This document shows positions 1 to 10,857 of a stretch of 64,000 bases of DNA, one piece after another. The DNA is taken from NCBI GenBank assembly GCA_903772945.1, contig CAICTM010000393.1, forward strand, positions 1 through 64,000. Direction: 5' to 3'. Below the pieces are notes generated by a model. The model had not been told where the DNA came from and did no database searches. It saw only the letters and a list, made by a program, of their open reading frames with translations. A program made the translations under genes and the position numbers. The stretch comes from Seminavis robusta (Eukaryota > Bacillariophyta > Bacillariophyceae > Naviculales > Naviculaceae). Position 1 is the first letter of the stretch. Each line of letters starts with the position of its first letter.

Positions 1-84
1 AGTTATTGATTATTTTCTAGAATAAGCCTGCTAATTGTAAAGCTTAAAGCTGAATTGTAAGCTGTATCCCGTCGCACTCCCTTA

Positions 85-1110
85 CAGCTGAAATGAAGCT
101 GGAGCAAGAAACGATAGGAGAGAGTCCCCAGCAAAGTGCTGAGGTAAATTACCATCCATGAGGAGCTTCCGAAAGACAGCAAACTGTGGAGCCGGAAGAC
201 CCTTATGAAAATGTCGGCCCGTTGTTCCAGAGTCGGATATACTTAGCACGATGCCTTTGACTCCCCGATATTGGACCTGAAGAAGTGGTATTAATGCCAA
301 ATACTTGTTGGCGCGCAGACATTTTGGGAACATTCACAAGAGACAGCAACCTTGGTTGTCTTCGAACATGTAGAGCGCACGAGACTGTCAGTAATTACCG
401 CATATTCAGTTTGCTACCAATTTCTTTGAGCAAAGCTCGCATAGGAAGCAGCTCCCTCATTGACATGCTGAAGGCAACATACTCAGCAGCAGTGGAGCTC
501 AAGGTAATATCAGTCTGTAGCTTGCTGGACCAGATAATAGGGCACCAAACAGAGTCAGGACAAATCCAGTGCGAGACTTGACGGACACAGGATCCTGTTC
601 ATCCTCATATCCATACAATCCGGCGAAGTCAGCATCGACCCAACAATCAAGTCCCTGATCAAGTTTAGGGCTAAAACAAATGCCTTGTCACTTGTGCCAA
701 TCAGATACCGAATGATACGTTTGATTGCTTGAGCATGGGAATGCCTGGGATTGTGACTAATGTGCCACCTGGTGACACACTAAATGTGAGTTCTGGGCCA
801 GTGTTCGACGCAATATAAAAAAGCATCCCAACTGCAGCTGGATAGCTTCCACTTTTCTTCAAATGAGGGCCCCCATTTGTCAGCTCCGAGAGATCGGTGG
901 CGGCAGGAGAAAACTTCTTGCTAGCGTCAGACATACAAGTATATTAATGGACTTTATTGATGAGCCCTTTTTGAGTAAGCTCAACATTGTCTCCTGTCTT
1001 TTCAAAATTATGCCGAGGAATCCAAAGATCTCACCCTTTTCTTCCAATGGTGAGGTCATATCCAAGTTTCTGGGCTGCCCAACATAGGACTCAATCAAGA
1101 TCATTGTCTG
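85..1110 (-). pseudogene. Decayed Ty1/copia retrotransposon pol fragment (RT C-terminus to RNase H)
   Basis: Read on the minus strand in several frames, this stretch gives a copia-type pol protein in the right order. A piece resembling the RT C-terminus (GEIFGFLGIILKRQE) is followed by the connection region (SYPAAVGMLFYIASNT, near 830-780). Next comes the RNase H motif CWVDADFAGLYGYEDEQDP (about 640-580), then LSSTAAEYVAFSMSMRELLP. The last recognisable part is an EDNQGC stretch and a degenerate HFHKGLPAPQF, matching the usual DIFTKGLPxxxF. The frame changes several times and stops occur, for example a one-base loss near 545. It is therefore inactive. The RT catalytic core, integrase and gag are absent, and I see no LTR. 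Family assignment is confident; exact borders are not. Confidence 0.85.
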
Positions 1111-1186
1111 GACTGAGCAGAAAAAATATAAATAAATATGGGGTTTCCCCCATCACAAATTAATTTTAAAAAAAATAACCTATGGA

Positions 1187-1305
1187 GTTTTTTTTTTTTT
1201 TTTTGAAATGTCCTTTATGAATAAACAACATGGTCTGCTGCCGAGGTTTCGAACCAAGTTGGATCATCCCGACATATGATGCTCATCTAGCTCACTTATT
1301 TGGAA
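1187..1305 (-). repeat. SINE-like relic: tRNA-like box B followed by poly(A)
   Basis: On the minus strand a segment at about 1300-1240 carries a perfect RNA polymerase III box B core (GGTTCGAAACC) preceded by a D-arm-like stretch. Downstream on the same strand lies an uninterrupted run of 17 A (plus-strand T at 1188-1204). That order is typical of a tRNA-derived SINE. No good acceptor stem or seven-base anticodon loop forms and box A is poor, so it is not a working tRNA. It abuts the truncated 5' end of the copia relic. No target-site duplication was found by eye. Confidence 0.3.
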
Positions 1306-3216
1306 ATACAAACTTTACATCTCTTAGATCGTTAGATTAATCAATGCACAATGGTATTGTCGCAATGTACTGTACCGCTACTAGCTAGTAGACAAAGAAA
1401 GACATCGAATGAATGATCGATCAATCATAGATTCATCGAGAGTTCGAGAGAGAGTTCGAGAGAGAGTGCGTTCGAAAGAGTCGACTGAATGGTTGGTGTG
1501 GATGATAAGTTGGATTCGCATAGTTCTTGGCGTGTTTGCTCCACCTAGCCTCGACCTCGATGGCTCACCCACCACCCGAACGAAAGGGCATACTAGCTAG
1601 TTACTAGTACTAGTGGTCGACAACGTGAATCCTCGTACGATGCCTGACTCCGTCGCCCCGTACTCCTCCTTATAAAGACCCTTTTTTGATCTGAAAGATT
1701 GTTGACCAACCGCCGATACAGCGTACCAGCCAAGAGCTTGAGGCAGAACCACAACCAGGGAAGGATCCATGAATACCAATAAGACTCCAAGACAAGGAAG
1801 GACCGGGGGCAGGGACTGAACACAGTTGCCGCATGTAGCCGTGACCGAGACTGTGGTTCGGAACAAAACTCGATCGTCGCGAGAGAGTAGATACACGAAG
1901 CTCGAACGGATGCGCGCCGTACCAAAGATGTTGGCTTTGCTTTTCGTTTAACGCGAACCGAGCCAGGAGCGGCCCGAACACAGTTTCTGTCTATCAACAA
2001 TCCCGTGATAGGCATTCTAATGCGGCTCCTCTTGCCTGGCTGGAGCTCTGACGCAGTTATCGCATTCCCACCCGAGAACTCGAACTAGTAGGAAGCCCTC
2101 GTTGTCAGTGACACTGGTACCGTACCGTACCGTACCGTACCGTACCGTACCGTTCCTGTGAGGGGTCGACCGAAGAATGAATGTGTCGACATGAAGAAGA
2201 GGTGCGCTTCCCGTCGCTTGCCCTAGACTAGCTAGTGTGTGTATGGGAGATCAGACACGCCAAAGATCTTTGAAAGCTAGTAGAGGCTGTGTGGGTTGCC
2301 AAACGCAAACTAGGTCGTTGCATTGCAAAAAATCTTGTTCATGGTTGCCGATTGTAAAGCACACGCACGGTTGCCCCACAGGAATAAAAGTCTGAAGTAT
2401 GAATGGGGGCCAGTGTGGCCAAGTCGCAAGCTGCAACGAAGCAACGAAGCAAATGGAGATGGCTTCGGGCACGTACGTGTAGAGAATGAAGATGCATACA
2501 GTGTTTCCCGGCTTTGAATCGAATCGAATCTATCTGTGAGTTCTACCAGGTCGAAAGACCGGCAACGTCAACAACTTTGTTTGGGTGGTTGGGGCTAAGA
2601 CTAAAACATGTGACTGGAAAACAAACGGGATCCGGTGTGGGCAGAAAGGAGGAATCACACGACCACTGTGGTGCCCCTCCTCAGAAATTGTTAAATGAAA
2701 AAGACAAAATCGATCCAGGACTGCCCTTTTGTTCTCCTTGATAGGGCTAGAGATAACATATTGGAAAGACTGAGAGTAGGTTTTACTATAAACACTAAAA
2801 AGCCATTTCAGAACAGCTGTTCAAGAGTATGAGCAATGATTTAAGACAAGGACCCTCCGCTTTGTGGTCCTCCTTCAAGCGCGATTGTACGATGTAGCTG
2901 ATTCTCTCATTAAATTTTCGGTTGACGCCAGAGTTCCAGCAACTCGATCCTCCTCGATCTGCAGAACCTCCTGCAAGCGAGGCGAATGGGCCCCGGCAAC
3001 TTTACTTGTAGTTTGATGACACAATTTTTAGGTTGTGGAGGATGTCATCGCTCTGCTCTTTTCCTTAGATCCATGTATTAGACCAGCAGCTATCAACTGG
3101 AGAATAGGCTCTCGGACTACGACCTGATGCGAGGAGCTCACAATTTGCAAGCTTCAAACCAAACATCAAACACCAGCCAACAGACATCAACACAACACAA
3201 AGCTCATAAAACTAAG
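1306..3216. other. Intergenic region without recognised genes; short tandem repeats
   Basis: No reading frame here resembles a protein I know, and the open frames on both strands are short and low in complexity. There are two tandem patches: a purine-rich repeat of GAGAGTTC-like units at about 1436-1470, and seven head-to-tail copies of the pentamer GTACC at about 2116-2150. The last 100 bases before 3217 are rich in A and C and lack G, like the leader of the gene at 10858, and probably form the 5' UTR of the next gene. Confidence 0.6.
2116..2152. repeat. Tandem pentanucleotide repeat (GTACC)n
   Basis: A perfect head-to-tail array of the 5-bp unit GTACC/CGTAC, about seven copies, lies in intergenic DNA. 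Single GGTACC and ACCGGTACC motifs are scattered through other intergenic stretches of the window, so this is the longest array of a locally common motif. No gene is nearby on either side within 1 kb. Confidence 0.9.
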
Positions 3217-4418
3217 ATGATTTTCAAATTTCAAGGAGAACCCAAGCTCACCACTTTGAACTCCTCCATGGACAACCAACCATCCAAGGCCGCCCCTGAG
3301 AAGATTGGCAACTATTGGGTCGCGAGGAGCAAACATACTAAGAGACTACTCCCCGAAACCTTTGAGCCAACCCAATACAGTGTCATTTGTGGCCGCACCA
3401 AATTCTGCTTTGACTCCGTTGGGTAAGTGGCCCTTGCTGCCTCACTTCATTGCCTGTCATTGCTTGCTTTGAAACTTGCACTTACACTTGATTCTTGCCA
3501 CACTCTCAACCAGAAACCGAAGGTTCAAAGTGACAGCGAAGATGTTCCTCCAGGAATACTCTGAGGCCAAGACTAAGGCCGAGAAGTCCAAGATTGTGAC
3601 GCGAGTCTTCAACCTCGTCAAGGAGTCCAGCCCCGAGGGAGCGTTTGTAACTTTTGAGAATGGTCGATGGTATGAATGCTCCGAGCGCATCTCTCGTGAA
3701 AAGATTGGAGGTGAGTTGTTTACCGGTATTGTGAAGGAAACTATCGTCCGACCCAACCCGTCCTCACAATGTCCTCGTTCGTTGACTTGCAGCTCTCTTC
3801 CGTGACATGCTCCCCCAAACATACCAATCCAGTGCGAAGGCCAAACAGGCCAGAAAGGACTCTCTTGGCAGCAACAGCAGCAGAAGTGGAAGCCCCGAGA
3901 GTATCCCAATGCCTTCCCTCAATAGCACCATCAACAACATCATCACTCAAAGCAACCGACACAGCAACACCATCAACACCACCAGCAACGGCACCAGCTT
4001 GGTGGCAGCTTATCAGAATGTACAACCACAGCACCTAGCTCTTGCATCTCTTGCTTCAGCAGATCCATTGCCTTCCGACAACACGCTTCCGGTCCCCGCC
4101 TTTGCCAGTGGTCCAATGTCATTCCCAAGCTTCTTCGACGTTGACGCATCCAACTTTGTGCCCTTGGAACGAGCCGAGACCCAATGTCCAGGTGTGACCA
4201 ACATGATGAACATGGGCATGGGTAGCTCCAATGTCAACATGGGTAGCTCCAATGTCAACATGGGTAACATCAACATGGGAAACATCAATATTGGCAACAT
4301 GGGGTACCCCAACATTGGCAACATCAACAGCAGCAACCAGTGGTTCTTCCAACCGGATCAGAACGGCAACTTCAAGAATGACAACAACAGCAACAGCAAC
4401 AACAACGGTTCCGTCTAA
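3217..4418 (+). CDS. DUF6824 domain protein, three exons
   Basis: Exons are 3217-3422, 3514-3710 and 3793-4418 (342 aa). The introns, 91 and 82 nt, begin GTAAGT and GTGAGT and end CAG. Joining them restores the conserved blocks: SVICGRTKFCFDSVGNRRF across intron 1, and SPEGAFV then REKIGALFRDML across intron 2. This matches the DUF6824 pattern (LCGRGxxxxxHxGNxxF ... SPxGxFV ... REKxxQxFRD), a family I know mainly from diatoms, with no proven function. The C-terminal half is low in complexity: Ser/Asn-rich, with repeats of NMG(S/N)xN at about residues 285-325. An in-frame ATG at 3127 would add 30 residues. I prefer 3217 because the sequence before it has the A/C-rich look of a leader. Confidence 0.8.
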
Positions 4419-5102
4419 GTTCAGAGAAAGAGAACTGAATAAAGGATCTTCTGCATTGATGTCGCACCGTGGGAAACAGAACTTCAGCAAAATGCCAATG
4501 GAATACACCACTCTCCACTCCGTTAATTAAAATAATACCTTCTACATTGTCATCAAGGTTTCTCGTTGGTTTATTTTCTGCTTTTCTTTTCGGCTCTGGT
4601 TTTGAAGTTTATGCTTTCTCGAGTAGGACAGTAGACTGCAAAGTAGTGCGGGAGGAAGAGGGGAGCACAACACTAAAGAGCATTGTTGCATTCTGTCAAA
4701 GCATCCATCCATCGGCAGTCAGCGGAAGCGGAAGGCATTGGGTATGATTGGTTAGAATTTGCGGCCTTCCAGCAGCATCAAACAGCCAAGGAATAGTTCG
4801 CAAAGGGGCTCAAGCACTGCCGCTCATTTGGATGGGTCTGCTCCTCTTGGCCTTGATGACACGGTGCATCTATGTATGCAACAGACCCAACCCGAAATCG
4901 GTTTTGCTGAAACGACGAGGCAGAAGGCAAACTCCAAAATGAAGCAAAACCAAATTAGAATGCCGCAGAGCTGTTTAGTGTGTTGTTGGAGCCCCTGATC
5001 TTTCTTTCTCACTGGCAAGTCTCACTCTCCACTCCACTCCACCCATTCACTTCCTCAATCAATTGGCTCTTGACCACAGCTGGAGCCGTTGGCCAAGTTG
5101 TC

Positions 5103-7760
5103 ATGTTCCAAGCGCTGTATCGTCTCAATCAAAGGAGTATACGTCTCAACATCAGCAACAACCCGAGCATCCATAAACTTGTCCTGAAAAGAAAGTCGTT
5201 GCTGTTCTATTCTGCGTGGCGGAGCAACATGACAGCAGCTGTCCGAGTTTTGACGACTCGAACGGTGGATTCCTCTCCGGCGTTATTGCTGATCGACCCC
5301 GATGGCAGCAAGACTTTGGTGAATTGTGGCGAAGGATGCCAACGCTCCTTCTTGGAACACGCACAGAAACTTTCCTCGGTGACTCGAGTCTGTTTGACCC
5401 ACTTGGCCAACGATTCACTGGGAGGATTGCCAGGGATGGTTCTCAGTAGTGCCGATGCCGCGAAAGCTACACAAGTGGCCATCATGGCACAAAAACCGGG
5501 AGCACCACGACAACAACCAGCAGAGTCAGCCAAGAATTCAAATAATAAAAAGGCCAAGCGACCTACTATGCATAGCACCTTGGATCTGGGAGGGTTGGAA
5601 CTCGTGGGACCCGAGGGAACCAAGTCCTACTTTCATTCTTTGCGGCATTTTCTCAAGCGAGAGGAATTCAAAGTCACCATTCGAGAAGGTCTTTATCAGG
5701 TGGATCCTGCTGGTAGTCAAGAAGAAGTCAGTAGAACCAGTCGGGCCAAGAAAAAGAGAAAACGACAAGAAAGCAAACAAAACGCACAATCTACATGTAC
5801 CAATGGCGAGCAGCAGGAAGAAGACCCACCATCGTACTTTGGAGTCCAAACCATTCCAATTACCTACCACATCCCGACAATGGCCGCAGAGACAAAACCC
5901 ACACAGGTAGTATCCTACGTCTTTCAAACACCTCCCATATCTGGAAAGTTCCTGCCAGATAAGGCAAAAGAACTGGGCATTCCACCAGGACCTCTCTATG
6001 CTAAATTAAAGCGTGGAGAGAATGTCACATTTACCAACAAAGACGGACAAGAGTGTCATGTAGAAGGTTCGCAAGTAGTCCTTCAGCCGACTCCGGGGAT
6101 GATCATTGCTGTACTTTACTATCCGACAATGCAAGTTTGGAGAGAAATGCAACCCAAACTAGACAACATTCTTGCCAACAAAAGTCAAACGGCAAAGATT
6201 GAACTTGTCGTTCACATGACAAGTCCCAAAATTTTGAACGATCCTGCTTGTCAAGCTTGGAGAGCAAAGCTACAACAGCAAGAAGGCGGTGCTAGAGACA
6301 GCGACAATTTGCAACCACTCAACAATCATTTATTCCTAGAGACCTGCGATCCGGCAATCCCCGCCAACTGTCAAACAAAGCCGAGTGTGTACACCAGTGC
6401 TTGTATAGGCGCTCTTGTGAGATCTCAAATATGCCCCGACTTGTACAAAACACCCGATTACTTGCAGCAGTCCTTGGAGGAGGAGGAGTCCAACAATCAC
6501 GAGGAGCAAACCATACCAGAGGGAGTGCGATCGGCTGTCCCCATGTTAGAGTACACCCTGCTTCCTCGCAGTCGAAAGGGATATACAGAACTGCTCCCGG
6601 TCACGCATCTCCAGGATCGACGCATGGAAGGAACGCAGTTCTTGGACCGATGTGGCGCACAGAAACAAGCACAACTCCTTCTTGAAATTAACAAGAAGAA
6701 GCAACAATTTGAAGCGGGCAACGGTAACGGTAACATCCATTCCAAAGCCGAGCTGTTGATGACCGGCACGGGATCTGCAATCCCCTGCAAGCACCGCAAT
6801 GTCACGGGCATGTGCTTACGAATGGATGACGGGAAGGGGATACTCTTGGACGTTGGAGAAGGAACAGTTGGACAGCTGCTACGGGCGTCACTGACAACAA
6901 CCAGTGCTGCTCCAACTGCGGAATCTCTCCTCAAAAGTATTCAAGCTGCTTGGATATCTCATCCTCATGCAGATCATCATTTGGGACTTCTGCGGTTGCT
7001 GACAGACCGCCAGGCGGTGTTGCGCAGTGAGGATACGAATGGCAACAATCATCCACTGTTGGTGATTGGTCCACCTCCAATTTTGGATTTCCTGCGAGAA
7101 TATGAAGCGGTCGATCCACGAATAGCGTCAAGCTACGTTCCATTGGACTGTCGAGAGCTGGTTCACGATCCAAAAAGACCCCGCGTTTCCATGCCCGAAA
7201 AAATGAAGGCCAACACTCTCATGGGCGGCGACGGCATTAGTAGGATCGAGGCCATTCCCGTGGCTCACTGCCCCTTTTCTTTTGCAGTTGTGGTGGAAGG
7301 GACAAGTTTTGGAACCGTTGCCTACAGCGGCGATTGCCGTCCGTCGTCACGATTTGCACAGCGAGCACAGGCGTCAGATTTGTTGATTCATGAAGCCACC
7401 TTTGAAGATGGGATGGAAGCCGAGGCCACCATGAAACGTCATTCTACTGTCGGAGAAGCCATCAGGATTGCCCACGAAATGAAAGCAAAACGACTGGTGC
7501 TTACTCATTTCTCGCAACGCTATCCAAAGATTCCTCCCATCGTGACTGGGCCATCCGCCGTCCCTATCATCTTTGCGTTTGATTACATGGCGCTGACGCC
7601 CCAAACACTCGACTTGGCCTCACAGGTCACTCCAGCTATGCGATCCTTGTATCCCGATGAGGTTTACGAGAATGGCAGAGCCGTGCCAGGTGATGGAGCC
7701 GCGGCAGCCTCAGCCATGTCCATTCCTGGATTCTTTGCCCAGAATCCTTACGACAAGTGA
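5103..7760 (+). CDS. tRNase Z, long form (ELAC2/RNase Z-L)
   Basis: This 885-aa protein belongs to the metallo-beta-lactamase fold and should cut the 3' trailer from pre-tRNAs. The N-terminal half is the degenerate lobe, still showing NCGEGCQRS at about residue 75. The catalytic C-terminal half has TGSAIPCKHRN, LDVGEGTVGQL, the metal-binding HADHH (residues 622-626), SGDCRPS, and the late blocks HEATFEDGM, KRHSTVGEA and LTHFSQRYPK, which are specific to long tRNase Z. The length fits the two-lobe family (about 800-930 aa). The frame is open back to about 4980, but this is the first ATG. The first 50 residues are basic, hydroxylated and acid-poor, which could be an organelle presequence; another ATG at 5230 would give a version without it. 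The gene is intronless. Confidence 0.9.
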   Translation: MFQALYRLNQRSIRLNISNNPSIHKLVLKRKSLLFYSAWRSNMTAAVRVLTTRTVDSSPALLLIDPDGSKTLVNCGEGCQRSFLEHAQKLSSVTRVCLTHLANDSLGGLPGMVLSSADAAKATQVAIMAQKPGAPRQQPAESAKNSNNKKAKRPTMHSTLDLGGLELVGPEGTKSYFHSLRHFLKREEFKVTIREGLYQVDPAGSQEEVSRTSRAKKKRKRQESKQNAQSTCTNGEQQEEDPPSYFGVQTIPITYHIPTMAAETKPTQVVSYVFQTPPISGKFLPDKAKELGIPPGPLYAKLKRGENVTFTNKDGQECHVEGSQVVLQPTPGMIIAVLYYPTMQVWREMQPKLDNILANKSQTAKIELVVHMTSPKILNDPACQAWRAKLQQQEGGARDSDNLQPLNNHLFLETCDPAIPANCQTKPSVYTSACIGALVRSQICPDLYKTPDYLQQSLEEEESNNHEEQTIPEGVRSAVPMLEYTLLPRSRKGYTELLPVTHLQDRRMEGTQFLDRCGAQKQAQLLLEINKKKQQFEAGNGNGNIHSKAELLMTGTGSAIPCKHRNVTGMCLRMDDGKGILLDVGEGTVGQLLRASLTTTSAAPTAESLLKSIQAAWISHPHADHHLGLLRLLTDRQAVLRSEDTNGNNHPLLVIGPPPILDFLREYEAVDPRIASSYVPLDCRELVHDPKRPRVSMPEKMKANTLMGGDGISRIEAIPVAHCPFSFAVVVEGTSFGTVAYSGDCRPSSRFAQRAQASDLLIHEATFEDGMEAEATMKRHSTVGEAIRIAHEMKAKRLVLTHFSQRYPKIPPIVTGPSAVPIIFAFDYMALTPQTLDLASQVTPAMRSLYPDEVYENGRAVPGDGAAAASAMSIPGFFAQNPYDK

Positions 7761-8444
7761 GTGACTGTGATGTAGAGGATTGATAAGTTAGACTTCACTA
7801 CCAAAATGCGCTTTCGCTGATTGAATGCCAATCATTCCTGATCACATCACGACACAGTATGTTTGATATCAACTAGTGCCAGGTACCATCACCCAGCCCA
7901 AGTGTGCGCCGCAAGAGAGAAGGCGTTTTCAGTTGCAGCCAAAACTCACTCACAGAATCCCACGGAGCTTGTTGAGGGTTCGTTGAACTGTTGTTGTGGC
8001 TGCGGTTGTACCGCTACAGATGCATTGTCCTGATCATCGTCGTCTTCCGAGTCTCGATGGCAGGTCCTCGATGTCACCTTCGACACCACCGTCAAGGTCG
8101 TCTGCAACATTTGCTGGATCTATATTAGCTATCCAAGGAATACCTTCTCTATTTACTAGCTACTACTAGCTAGCTAGCTACTGGCTAGCAGTCTAGCCCT
8201 GTGCGGGAGACGAGCTTTCTGTGCATGGTACCGTATCCCGAGAGATCAACCCGGGCAGCATGAAGGACAGACGGGGTGTCGGGTTGTTGGAATTCTCGGC
8301 CAACGGCTAAAGAAAGCATTAACGCATTTCTTTCCTCATAGATAGATTTAAGTGTATTAAGTCTCTAATGCCCCAGCGTCCACACCGCACTCCCACCCAC
8401 GCCACAACACCTCAACCGCAACACTTCCACTTCAGAGCGCCAAT
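7761..8444. other. Intergenic spacer between tRNase Z and isomerase genes
   Basis: No coding sequence was recognised. It contains a run of TAGC/CTAG tetramers at about 8157-8192 and an A/C-rich stretch just before 8445 that is probably the leader of the isomerase gene. Both flanking genes point right, so the stretch should hold the terminator of one and the promoter of the other. Confidence 0.6.
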
Positions 8445-9377
8445 ATGCAACCATCCACCATGACAAGCAGCTCCGCAACAGTCCATCCAATCCGGACGAG
8501 GCCTCATCCGTTCGATAAGGACTACAAGTACTTGTCTATTGAGATTCCTGAAAGCAGTCCTCATGTGACGATTGTACGGTTGAATCGACCGAAAAAGATC
8601 AACGCCATTTGCGCCGCCATGTGGCGTGAGATTGGCCATGCGTTTGGTCGTCTCGGCTGCGGTGAGCCAGGAGATGATTCTCGCTGTCTGTTGCTGACTG
8701 GAAGTGGCCGTGGATTTTGTGCTGGAATTGATGTACAAGATTTGTCATTTGTCACTGGCGGAGACGAGGAGTGCGAGGATCCGGCACGAAAAGGACTGGC
8801 ATTGATTCCCAAAGTCCGACAGATGCAGGCCTGCTTTACGGCACTGGAGACATGTCCGATTCCCGTAGTGGCAGCCATGCACGGAGTTTGTGTGGGAGCT
8901 GGCATTGATCTAGCGTGTTGTGCCGACATTCGCATCTGTGCCGCCAAGACCATCTTTTCGGTGCGAGAAGTGCAAATGGGGCTCGCTGCCGATGTGGGGA
9001 CACTGCAAAGACTGCCCAAAATTGTGGGAAATTCTTCTTGGGTGTCAGAGGTTTGTTTGACGGGGAGAAATTTCAAGGCAGCAGAAGCCCTTCGGATGGG
9101 TTTTGTATCCTCAGCGTCGCTTGATAGTCAGACCAGTCTCGTGGAAAGTGCCGTCAAACTGTGTCATACCATGGCTTCCCACAGCCCCGTGGCAGTGGTT
9201 GGGACCAAAAAGGCGCTCCTTTTCGCACGAGACCACACAGTGACAGACAGTCTGGAGCAAATCATTTCCTATAATGCCATGGCACTCCAGTCAGACGACC
9301 TGCCAAAGTCCGTCCAGGCGGCCCTGGAGAAACAAGAAGCCACATTTCAAAGTTTGTTGAGGCACTCTCGATTGTAA
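8445..9377 (+). CDS. Delta3,5-delta2,4-dienoyl-CoA isomerase, peroxisomal (ECH1-like)
   Basis: This 310-aa crotonase-fold enzyme should shift double bonds of dienoyl-CoA during beta-oxidation of unsaturated fatty acids with odd-numbered double bonds. The oxyanion-hole segments are FCAGIDVQDL (91-100) and HGVCVGAGIDL (146-156). The three acids that mark ECH1 rather than plain enoyl-CoA hydratase are present: Asp155 in GAGID, Glu175 in VREVQMGL and Asp183 in AADVGTLQRLPK. The protein ends in Ser-Arg-Leu, a recognised variant of the type 1 peroxisomal signal, so a peroxisomal site is likely. An ATG five codons downstream is an alternative start. The gene is intronless. It may act with the acyl-CoA synthetase at 55-57 kb in fat use, which is inference. 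Confidence 0.9.
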   Translation: MQPSTMTSSSATVHPIRTRPHPFDKDYKYLSIEIPESSPHVTIVRLNRPKKINAICAAMWREIGHAFGRLGCGEPGDDSRCLLLTGSGRGFCAGIDVQDLSFVTGGDEECEDPARKGLALIPKVRQMQACFTALETCPIPVVAAMHGVCVGAGIDLACCADIRICAAKTIFSVREVQMGLAADVGTLQRLPKIVGNSSWVSEVCLTGRNFKAAEALRMGFVSSASLDSQTSLVESAVKLCHTMASHSPVAVVGTKKALLFARDHTVTDSLEQIISYNAMALQSDDLPKSVQAALEKQEATFQSLLRHSRL

Positions 9378-10857
9378 ATACCTGAACAAAGCCAACATGC
9401 ATGCATGTGAACGTGCGTGCTTGCGACCGGTATTCTAGCTAGTGTGGTACTGGTACAATATGATTATGAAGTTTAACAACGGAACGAGGCATGCAACTAT
9501 TCGAAAACGCACCGCGCAGCGTGAATACATGTACGGTGGCGATGAAGTCAAACAAGTCAGAAGCAAAAAAAATCAAGAGCTGCAGTAGTTGAGGATACAA
9601 AACTGCTGAGGAGCGAGAGATATACCAGCAAGTTACAATGGGCCAGCACCTCCACAAAGTACGAGGCTATCTACCGGTATCTAGGCGAGGATGCTGGACG
9701 TCACTTCACTTCGGTGTCTGATGCCTGCATCCTTTGCTTCATCAGCAGCAATTGCCACCAACTGTTGTCCTTTCTTGGGATCCTCTTAGCTTACGATTGG
9801 ACGACAAGATGCTGTCTTTTAGTTCCTTCGGATGACCGATCTTCTTGATGAGCACGGTACATGTTGCTAGCTAGATGTCTAACTTATTCTTTCCGTGAAA
9901 TTAGTCCTTAATTTTTACTTTGAAAGTTATTTCACACTCTTTTAAAAAAACTGTCAAAATCAAATGCGGTTGCGTTTGAGGTTTGAGGATTTTTTGCTTC
10001 AACGTCCAACGGTACCGGTATTAAATACCAGGTACCGGTACAGTACAGTACGAGACGCCCGAGTTTTCAGCCAGAAGTGATTGAATTAACATTTAACATA
10101 CATTGTTTAGCTAGAAGCAGTCATAGCGTTCGATGCTTTCTCTTGATCGAGACCTTGTATTTTTTTGGCTTCCCTTTATAGTATCTTTTTGCTACAGTAC
10201 CGGTAGATTGGCAGAAGCTGTTTCTCATCGATTATGTGCAGCTGTTCTTGTGTTCTTGGCTCCTCGTGAAGGCTTTTGTCTTTCGAACCATGTGGCTGAT
10301 CTTGGAGATTGAGGGAAACTTGTCCTAAATAAAAACAGCAAAAACGTGCTTTACCAAAAAGGAAACTTGTGTAACCGAGGGGACCTCCCCCAATCCGCGC
10401 AAGCGGAAGTTGCCAACTGCCAACAAAGCACAGAGGTGAGCTGTGAGCTGTACAGTTTATTCAATTCACCCCAAAGTTCTTGCCTGGTTTGGGATCATCC
10501 AGCTCGAGCCATACTGTACTGCCGACCTTGGAATTAGACTACTTGGAGATACCATCGACACCGCACAGACGAGTCTAGCTAGTCTGTTGCAGAAGTACTG
10601 TACCTGGTACCAACTATCATTATAGCTCAGCCTTCAAAACAAAGCAGCGTTCATTCCCTCACACCTAGCTATTAATAGCTAGCGAACCAGTCTTGAAACT
10701 AGGACAACTCGGAAACCTCAGACGCGGTACTACTAGCTAGTAGTATCGATCGGTTCGAACCCGCCAACGATCCAACGATCGCTCCATTGAACACACAAAG
10801 ACACAAAGACACAAGGAAGGAACAGGGACAACAACAACAAACAACAGCAACAGCAAG
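9378..10857. other. Intergenic region, AT-rich with ACCGGTA motifs
   Basis: No gene was recognised in 1.5 kb. Several TAGCTAG runs occur, and GGTACCGGTA-type palindromes cluster at about 10008-10050. The final 100 bases (about 10770-10857) are A/C-rich with ACAACAACA units and almost no T, and look like the untranslated leader of the gene at 10858. Confidence 0.6.

Noticed and set aside
1593-2015. Three overlapping minus-strand open frames of 99-140 codons
   Set aside because: Biased composition, overlapping in different frames, no motif and no leader. Chance frames in intergenic DNA.
4980-5102. Upstream extension of the tRNase Z frame to a GTG codon
   Set aside because: No ATG in this extension; nuclear genes start at ATG, and the first one in frame is at 5103.
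10745-10763. GGTTCGAACCC, a tRNA box B-like sequence
   Set aside because: No box A, stems or cloverleaf can be built around it, and it lies in the leader region of a protein gene.
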